Part shown: positions 5,115 to 8,301 of the stretch, in pieces
How the letters are laid out: the number at the start of each line of letters is the position of its first letter
Position numbering within the stretch: position 1 is the stretch's first letter
Assembly: GCA_002455915.1 (NCBI GenBank)
Contig: DKLU01000430.1
Coordinates: 1 to 8,301, forward strand
Origin: Chryseobacterium sp. UBA6632
GTDB lineage: Bacteria > Bacteroidota > Bacteroidia > Flavobacteriales > Weeksellaceae
DNA length: 8,301 nucleotides
Direction: 5' to 3'
Program-made: the position numbers and the translations under genes
Notes under the pieces: generated by a model
Database searches by the model: none
What the model saw: only the letters and a program-made list of their open reading frames with translations
Told to the model about the DNA's origin: nothing

Positions 5115-5690
5115 ATGAAAAAATTAACAGTACTTAAAGCTTTTGTAGTTGCTTTTATCGCCGTTTTAGGACTGTCGTTAACTTCTTGTAATAATGATAC
5201 CTACGAACCAATTCCTGTAAAAAAAGGAGATGAAAACGGAACTTACAGAACAAAACTGATTACAACACAAGGCAACAGTAGAACAGAAAAAATTATGGAT
5301 TTTACCGTGAAAGATTCTGTGATTACTTACAAAGAGTTTCCAATTAAAGAAATTGTGAAATCGGTGGTGAAAGATGCTGCAAAAACGGATGCCGCGGTGA
5401 CAGCCATGGGAAAAATTGAATATAAACTGAATTTTACCCCCAAATTAATGTCTGAGCAAAATGTGATTGAATTTACATTTGCCCCAAAGACACTAGCGCT
5501 GCAGATCCCGGTAGACGGACAAACAAAAAATGCTGTGGTAACTTTCGCAGCAGCAGACAAAGGATACTTTGTAGGACAAGACTGGTCTTTAAGATTTGGT
5601 TTTGTAGCAGATAAAATTACGGTAGACGGTACGGATTTGACTCCTTATGAAAAAATAAAATATGATTTTCCATACAGTTTAAAGTATTAA
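5115..5690 (+). CDS. Lipoprotein, DUF4840-like, function unknown
   Basis: A 191-residue protein with a clear lipoprotein signal: positively charged MKK, hydrophobic stretch (5-21) and lipobox LTSC ending at C25, so it should be processed by signal peptidase II and anchored by lipid. The residues after the cysteine (NNDTYEP) are polar and partly acidic, which may favour surface export in Bacteroidetes, but the signal is weak. The mature part is beta-rich: TYRTKLITTQGNS (43-55), a charged middle KSVVKDAAKTDAA (82-94), and a C-terminal segment with GKIEYKLNFTPK, WSLRFGFVADKITVDG and YDFPYSLKY. It resembles the uncharacterised DUF4840 family of Bacteroidetes lipoproteins; this is a tentative memory-based match. 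It has its own terminator and is 106 bases before the sigma factor gene, so it is probably a separate transcription unit. No enzyme motif is visible. Confidence 0.82.
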   Translation: MKKLTVLKAFVVAFIAVLGLSLTSCNNDTYEPIPVKKGDENGTYRTKLITTQGNSRTEKIMDFTVKDSVITYKEFPIKEIVKSVVKDAAKTDAAVTAMGKIEYKLNFTPKLMSEQNVIEFTFAPKTLALQIPVDGQTKNAVVTFAAADKGYFVGQDWSLRFGFVADKITVDGTDLTPYEKIKYDFPYSLKY

Positions 5691-5707
5691 TTAATGTTTA
5701 TAGCCCC

Positions 5708-5750
5708 AAATAGGTTGTGCTTTGCAAAAAGGCAACCTATTTTTGTATTT
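5708..5750 (+). terminator. Intrinsic terminator after the lipoprotein gene
   Basis: AAATAGGTTG (5708-5717) pairs with CAACCTATTT (5733-5742) around a 15-base loop, followed by TTGTATTTT. The 10-bp stem and T-rich tail are typical. It separates the lipoprotein transcript from the downstream sigma factor gene. Confidence 0.75.
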
Positions 5751-5796
5751 TAATTAAATAAAAATCGTTAAGTAAATAGTTTCCTGAAAGTTATAC

Positions 5797-6363
5797 ATGG
5801 AGATCAGTAAAGAACAAATTTTGGTAAACCGTCTTTTGAAAAAGGACGAAACTGCTTGGAAAGAGCTTTTTGGAGCCTATTCAGGTAACCTTACCTATGT
5901 TTGTTCGCGGTATATTATCGATCGGGAAGATGTGCACGATGTACTTCAGAACAGCTTTATCAAAATGTTCAAATCAATCGACTCTTTTGAATATCGTGGC
6001 GAAGGATCTTTGAAAGCCTGGAGTACAAGAATTGTGGTGAATGAATCTTTAAAACATATTAAACAAAATACAGACAGCCGAAATTTTGCAGATGTAGAGG
6101 AAATTCCGGATTTGGCGAATGAAGAGGAACCTAATCTTGAAGAAATCCCAAAATCTGTAATTATGGATATGATTCGGAGGCTTCCGGATGGCTACCGAAC
6201 GGTTTTTAATCTTTTTGTGTTTGAAAGAAAAAGTCATAAAGAAATTGCAGAGACTTTAGGAATTGCTGAAAATTCTTCAGCCTCACAATTTCACAGAGCA
6301 AAGGCAATGCTCATTCAGAAAGTAAAAGAATATAAAATGTCAAAAAAAGCGCAATATGGATGA
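5797..6363 (+). CDS. RNA polymerase sigma factor, ECF (sigma-70) family
   Basis: A 188-residue extracytoplasmic-function sigma factor that directs RNA polymerase to a special promoter set. Region 2 spans about 22-90: core-binding DREDVHDVLQNSFIKMFKSI (42-61), then the -10 recognition part FEYRGEGSLKAWSTRIVVNE (64-83), where the F-E-Y-R-G-x-G-S-L-x-x-W pattern is standard. A short acidic linker (about 98-117) leads to region 4 (about 121-175), with LPDGYRTVFNLFVFE (129-143) and the helix-turn-helix SHKEIAETLGIAENSSASQF (146-165) that reads the -35 element. The start is ATG 5797; no Shine-Dalgarno and no clear primary-sigma promoter were found, so autoregulation is possible but unshown. Its stop overlaps the next gene's start by 8 bases, implying translational coupling to a likely partner or antagonist. 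Confidence 0.93.
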   Translation: MEISKEQILVNRLLKKDETAWKELFGAYSGNLTYVCSRYIIDREDVHDVLQNSFIKMFKSIDSFEYRGEGSLKAWSTRIVVNESLKHIKQNTDSRNFADVEEIPDLANEEEPNLEEIPKSVIMDMIRRLPDGYRTVFNLFVFERKSHKEIAETLGIAENSSASQFHRAKAMLIQKVKEYKMSKKAQYG

Positions 6364-7738
6364 TCAATGGTTAAATAATCTGCGCAATAAGATGGAAGAT
6401 CACTCAGAGGATGTTCCGGACGGATTGTGGGATGATATCAGCGATGAATTATTCCGTGGAGATGATGAAAATAAAAGTGCGGGATTGGTTGCGGGAAATG
6501 AAACGAAGGCGCAGGAAAAAGTAATCCCAATCAATTTTAAGACGAAAATTTACCGTGCTGTGGGAGTTGCGGCAGCGATTGCTGTATTCTTTTTTGTGGC
6601 TAAAGAATTATTAAATACTAATCATTCAGAACAAAATAAACCTTCCCATCAAAATACATATTCTAATCATAAAGTAAAATCTGGAGATCAAGTTTCTGAA
6701 AATCAATCGCCTTCAGAAATTAATGAAAATGCAAATTCTGAAAGTTTATTTGATGTGGATAATCAATTGAATAATAGTATTTTAACTCAAAATGAAATAA
6801 AAAATAGTTTAGGTCAAAAAGTAAGAGAAGAAAACAACGACAAGATATTTTTTAAAGGTCAAAACGAGTTTAAAACGACAAATTTATTCAATCAAAATCA
6901 AATTATTGCTCAGAAAAATGAAGAGGTGACTTCTGAAAACAAAAAATCTTCGGAAGAAAAAGAAGAAGTTCAGGAACTTATTGCGGATAATCAAATACTT
7001 TCAAGTCCTTCAGTAATTGCTGAGAAAAAGCTTAAAAAACAGCCTTCTAAAAAATGGATGCTGAGTATGTTAACCGGGAATGCCTCTTCGGGTGCCGCAG
7101 AACAGTTTCCGGGATATGCAACGGCAATGGGAAAACCGATGAGCGTGAGTGAAGTTTATCAGAGTTCGGAAGGGAATCCTTTTGTGGAAGTGCTTTTAGC
7201 GAATCAAAATAAAGAAGTTGAAGCAAGAGTGAGACATAAAACTCCGGTGAGTTTCGGTTTGTCGATGTATTACAATTTAGGAAAAAGATGGGGCATCGGA
7301 ACGGGGGTTAATTACACGAAATTATCTTCTGAAATTCATTCGGGAAGTGATGATAATTTCATTAAAACAGATCAATCGGTTCATTATATCGGGGTGCCGG
7401 TTCAGGTGAATTATAATGTGGTGAAAAAAGGTCGTCTTACGGGATATGTGACCGCGGGAGCTTTGGCTGAAAAAGCAGTTTCAGGAAAGCAAAAAACGCA
7501 ATATGTGGTAAATAACGAGGTTAAAGAAGAGTTTACAGAAAAAGTTGATGTAAAACCATTGCAGTTTTCGGTGAACAGTGCGGTTGGCGTTCAATTTAAG
7601 ATCATTAATAATATTGGAGTTTATGCTGAACCGGGAGTTGCATATCATTTCAAAAATGACAGCCAGTTGAATACGATTTATAAAGAAAAACCATTCAATT
7701 TTAACGTAAAATTCGGGATCAGGGTGCAGATTGATTAA
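6356..7738 (+). CDS. Anti-sigma-like membrane protein fused to C-terminal outer-membrane beta-barrel domain
   Basis: A 460-residue protein of unusual layout. Residues 1-65 are cytoplasmic-looking and acidic, with MDDQWLNNLRNKMEDH and VPDGLWDDISDELF (20-33). W5, P21, G23, L24 and W25 form a pattern I associate with proteins encoded after flavobacterial ECF sigma genes. A single hydrophobic helix follows (about 68-82, VAAAIAVFFFV core). Residues 88-230 are a low-complexity linker rich in N, Q, S, E and K. Residues 295-460 look like a small outer-membrane beta-barrel: alternating strands such as VSFGLSMYYNLGKRWGIGTG (298-317), HYIGVPVQVNYNVV (343-356), GYVTAGALAEKAV (363-375) and NIGVYAEPGVAYHF (419-432). 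No cysteine was seen. Overlap with the sigma gene (8 bases) suggests it controls that factor. No conventional signal peptide is present, so how the barrel would reach the outer membrane is unclear; a periplasmic beta domain is the alternative. Confidence 0.82.
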   Translation: MDDQWLNNLRNKMEDHSEDVPDGLWDDISDELFRGDDENKSAGLVAGNETKAQEKVIPINFKTKIYRAVGVAAAIAVFFFVAKELLNTNHSEQNKPSHQNTYSNHKVKSGDQVSENQSPSEINENANSESLFDVDNQLNNSILTQNEIKNSLGQKVREENNDKIFFKGQNEFKTTNLFNQNQIIAQKNEEVTSENKKSSEEKEEVQELIADNQILSSPSVIAEKKLKKQPSKKWMLSMLTGNASSGAAEQFPGYATAMGKPMSVSEVYQSSEGNPFVEVLLANQNKEVEARVRHKTPVSFGLSMYYNLGKRWGIGTGVNYTKLSSEIHSGSDDNFIKTDQSVHYIGVPVQVNYNVVKKGRLTGYVTAGALAEKAVSGKQKTQYVVNNEVKEEFTEKVDVKPLQFSVNSAVGVQFKIINNIGVYAEPGVAYHFKNDSQLNTIYKEKPFNFNVKFGIRVQID

Positions 7739-7856
7739 AGCTTAAAACATTAATTAGAGATCAACATTTTAGAAGGTTATAGAACAGTCTTCAGGATAAA
7801 TACGTCCTAATTTTTAAATAAAAACTTACAAAACAACCAATAAATAATTATTTTAT

Positions 7857-8301
7857 ATGAAAACAAAACTAATTTTTTTAGTGTGCTATTTATTTTTAAA
7901 CCTTTTAAAAATTGATGCACAATGCAATCCCACCATTACGAGTCCCAGATTGGGAACGATGTTTCAAGACAAGATCGTTTTTTGTACTTCAGAAACTGAA
8001 ACGCTTTCTACTACACAAACTTATGACAGTTATCAGTGGTACAAACAGGAGTGGGACTGGCAAACTCCCAATACAAATCCTTGGGTTGCTATTCCAAATG
8101 CTACGTCACAGACTTTAACGATCAATGGTACAGATGATATGCTGTATTATTTTAAAGTTGCCGTTACGCAGGCAGATTGTTCTGCAGAAAGTACTCCGAT
8201 TTTGGCAGATGGTTACGCGTATGGTTTACCTTTTATGATGGCTGATTTTACACCCGGAACTTTTGAGGAGATCGGCCCTGGCGAATACAATGTTTGTGAA
8301 G
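7857..8301 (+). CDS. Secreted protein with Ig-like region, 5' part, cut by window edge
   Basis: The frame from ATG 7857 is open to the end of the window (148 codons plus one base), so the C-terminus is missing. The N-terminus is a signal peptide: MKTK, hydrophobic LIFLVCYLFLNLL (5-17), then IDA|QC, with likely signal peptidase I cleavage after A21. The mature start QCNPTI is typical of Bacteroidetes secreted proteins. Later segments, including YDSYQWYKQEWDW, WVAIPNATSQTLTI and LYYFKVAVTQADCSAES, have the Trp-Tyr core and Cys/Tyr pattern of Ig-like or PKD-like repeats found in flavobacterial adhesins. Many such proteins end in a type IX secretion sorting domain, which would lie outside the window. 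No enzyme motif is seen in the visible part. It follows the barrel gene by 118 bases; upstream there is only a degenerate -7 box (TAATTTTT, 7808-7815). The function of the whole protein is unknown. Confidence 0.85.
   Translation, partial: MKTKLIFLVCYLFLNLLKIDAQCNPTITSPRLGTMFQDKIVFCTSETETLSTTQTYDSYQWYKQEWDWQTPNTNPWVAIPNATSQTLTINGTDDMLYYFKVAVTQADCSAESTPILADGYAYGLPFMMADFTPGTFEEIGPGEYNVCE

Noticed and set aside
5327..5560. 77-codon minus-strand frame over the lipoprotein gene
   Set aside because: It is antisense to a well-supported lipoprotein and has no start context or family features.
6049..6237. 62-codon minus-strand frame over the sigma factor gene
   Set aside because: It is antisense to the sigma factor between regions 2 and 4, with low-complexity composition and no family features.
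7793..7815. Possible terminator AGGA-N8-TCCT followed by AATTTTT after the beta-barrel gene
   Set aside because: The stem is only 4 bp with an 8-base loop, too weak to claim without transcript data.
5023..7919. 17-base exact repeat TTTTAAAAATTGATGCA at 5023-5039 and 7903-7919
   Set aside because: One copy is intergenic and the other is coding sequence for the end of a signal peptide. The match does not extend and has no shared context, so coincidence is likely.
7912..8118. 68-codon plus-strand frame
   Set aside because: It is out of frame inside the secreted protein gene at 7857-8301, which has a proper signal peptide and continuous coding character.

Overview
The window is an AT-rich piece of a bacterial chromosome from the Bacteroidetes, most likely a Flavobacteriia member close to Chryseobacterium. 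The evidence is protein-level resemblance to flavobacterial homologues, near-absence of Shine-Dalgarno sequences, -7 boxes of the TAnnTTTG type used by the Bacteroidetes primary sigma factor, an ECF sigma factor paired with a beta-barrel protein, and Bacteroidetes-style lipoprotein and secreted proteins. No tRNA, rRNA, CRISPR array, transposase or prophage gene was seen.

Layout: (1) 1-749, minus strand: the N-terminal third of peptidase T (pepT, running off the left edge) and a 73-aa protein of unknown function. (2) 750-1069: an AT-rich gap with an inverted repeat, a palindrome and a -7 box. (3) 1070-3260, plus strand: an HMG-CoA-lyase-family enzyme, a small OsmC-family protein and a two-domain 3-mercaptopyruvate-type sulfurtransferase. 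Terminator-like hairpins follow each of these genes, the last shared with the convergent operon. (4) 3329-4956, minus strand: an apparent operon csaA, then a DEDDy 3'-5' exonuclease, then a SufT/MIP18-like (DUF59) Fe-S assembly factor. It is driven by a well-formed promoter about 110 bases upstream of csaA and interrupted by a striking double palindrome. (5) 5115-5690, plus: a DUF4840-like lipoprotein with its own terminator. (6) 5797-7738, plus: an ECF sigma factor overlapping by 8 bases a 460-aa protein. That protein combines an anti-sigma-like cytoplasmic N-terminus, one membrane helix, a long polar linker and a C-terminal outer-membrane beta-barrel-like domain. (7) 7857-8301, plus: the 5' part of a secreted protein with a signal peptide and an Ig-like region, running off the right edge.

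Most of the window is housekeeping or metabolic (peptide degradation, leucine/HMG-CoA catabolism, sulfur and redox chemistry, Fe-S assembly). The most promising candidate for an undescribed system is the sigma factor/hybrid membrane protein pair. Its gene order and domain order suggest a one-protein envelope sensor that holds a sigma factor, but the topology is hard to reconcile with a normal outer-membrane barrel. The annotated starts of three genes (HMG-CoA lyase, OsmC protein, exonuclease) were moved from upstream TTG codons to internal ATG codons, because the upstream codons fall in a promoter box or in hairpins.
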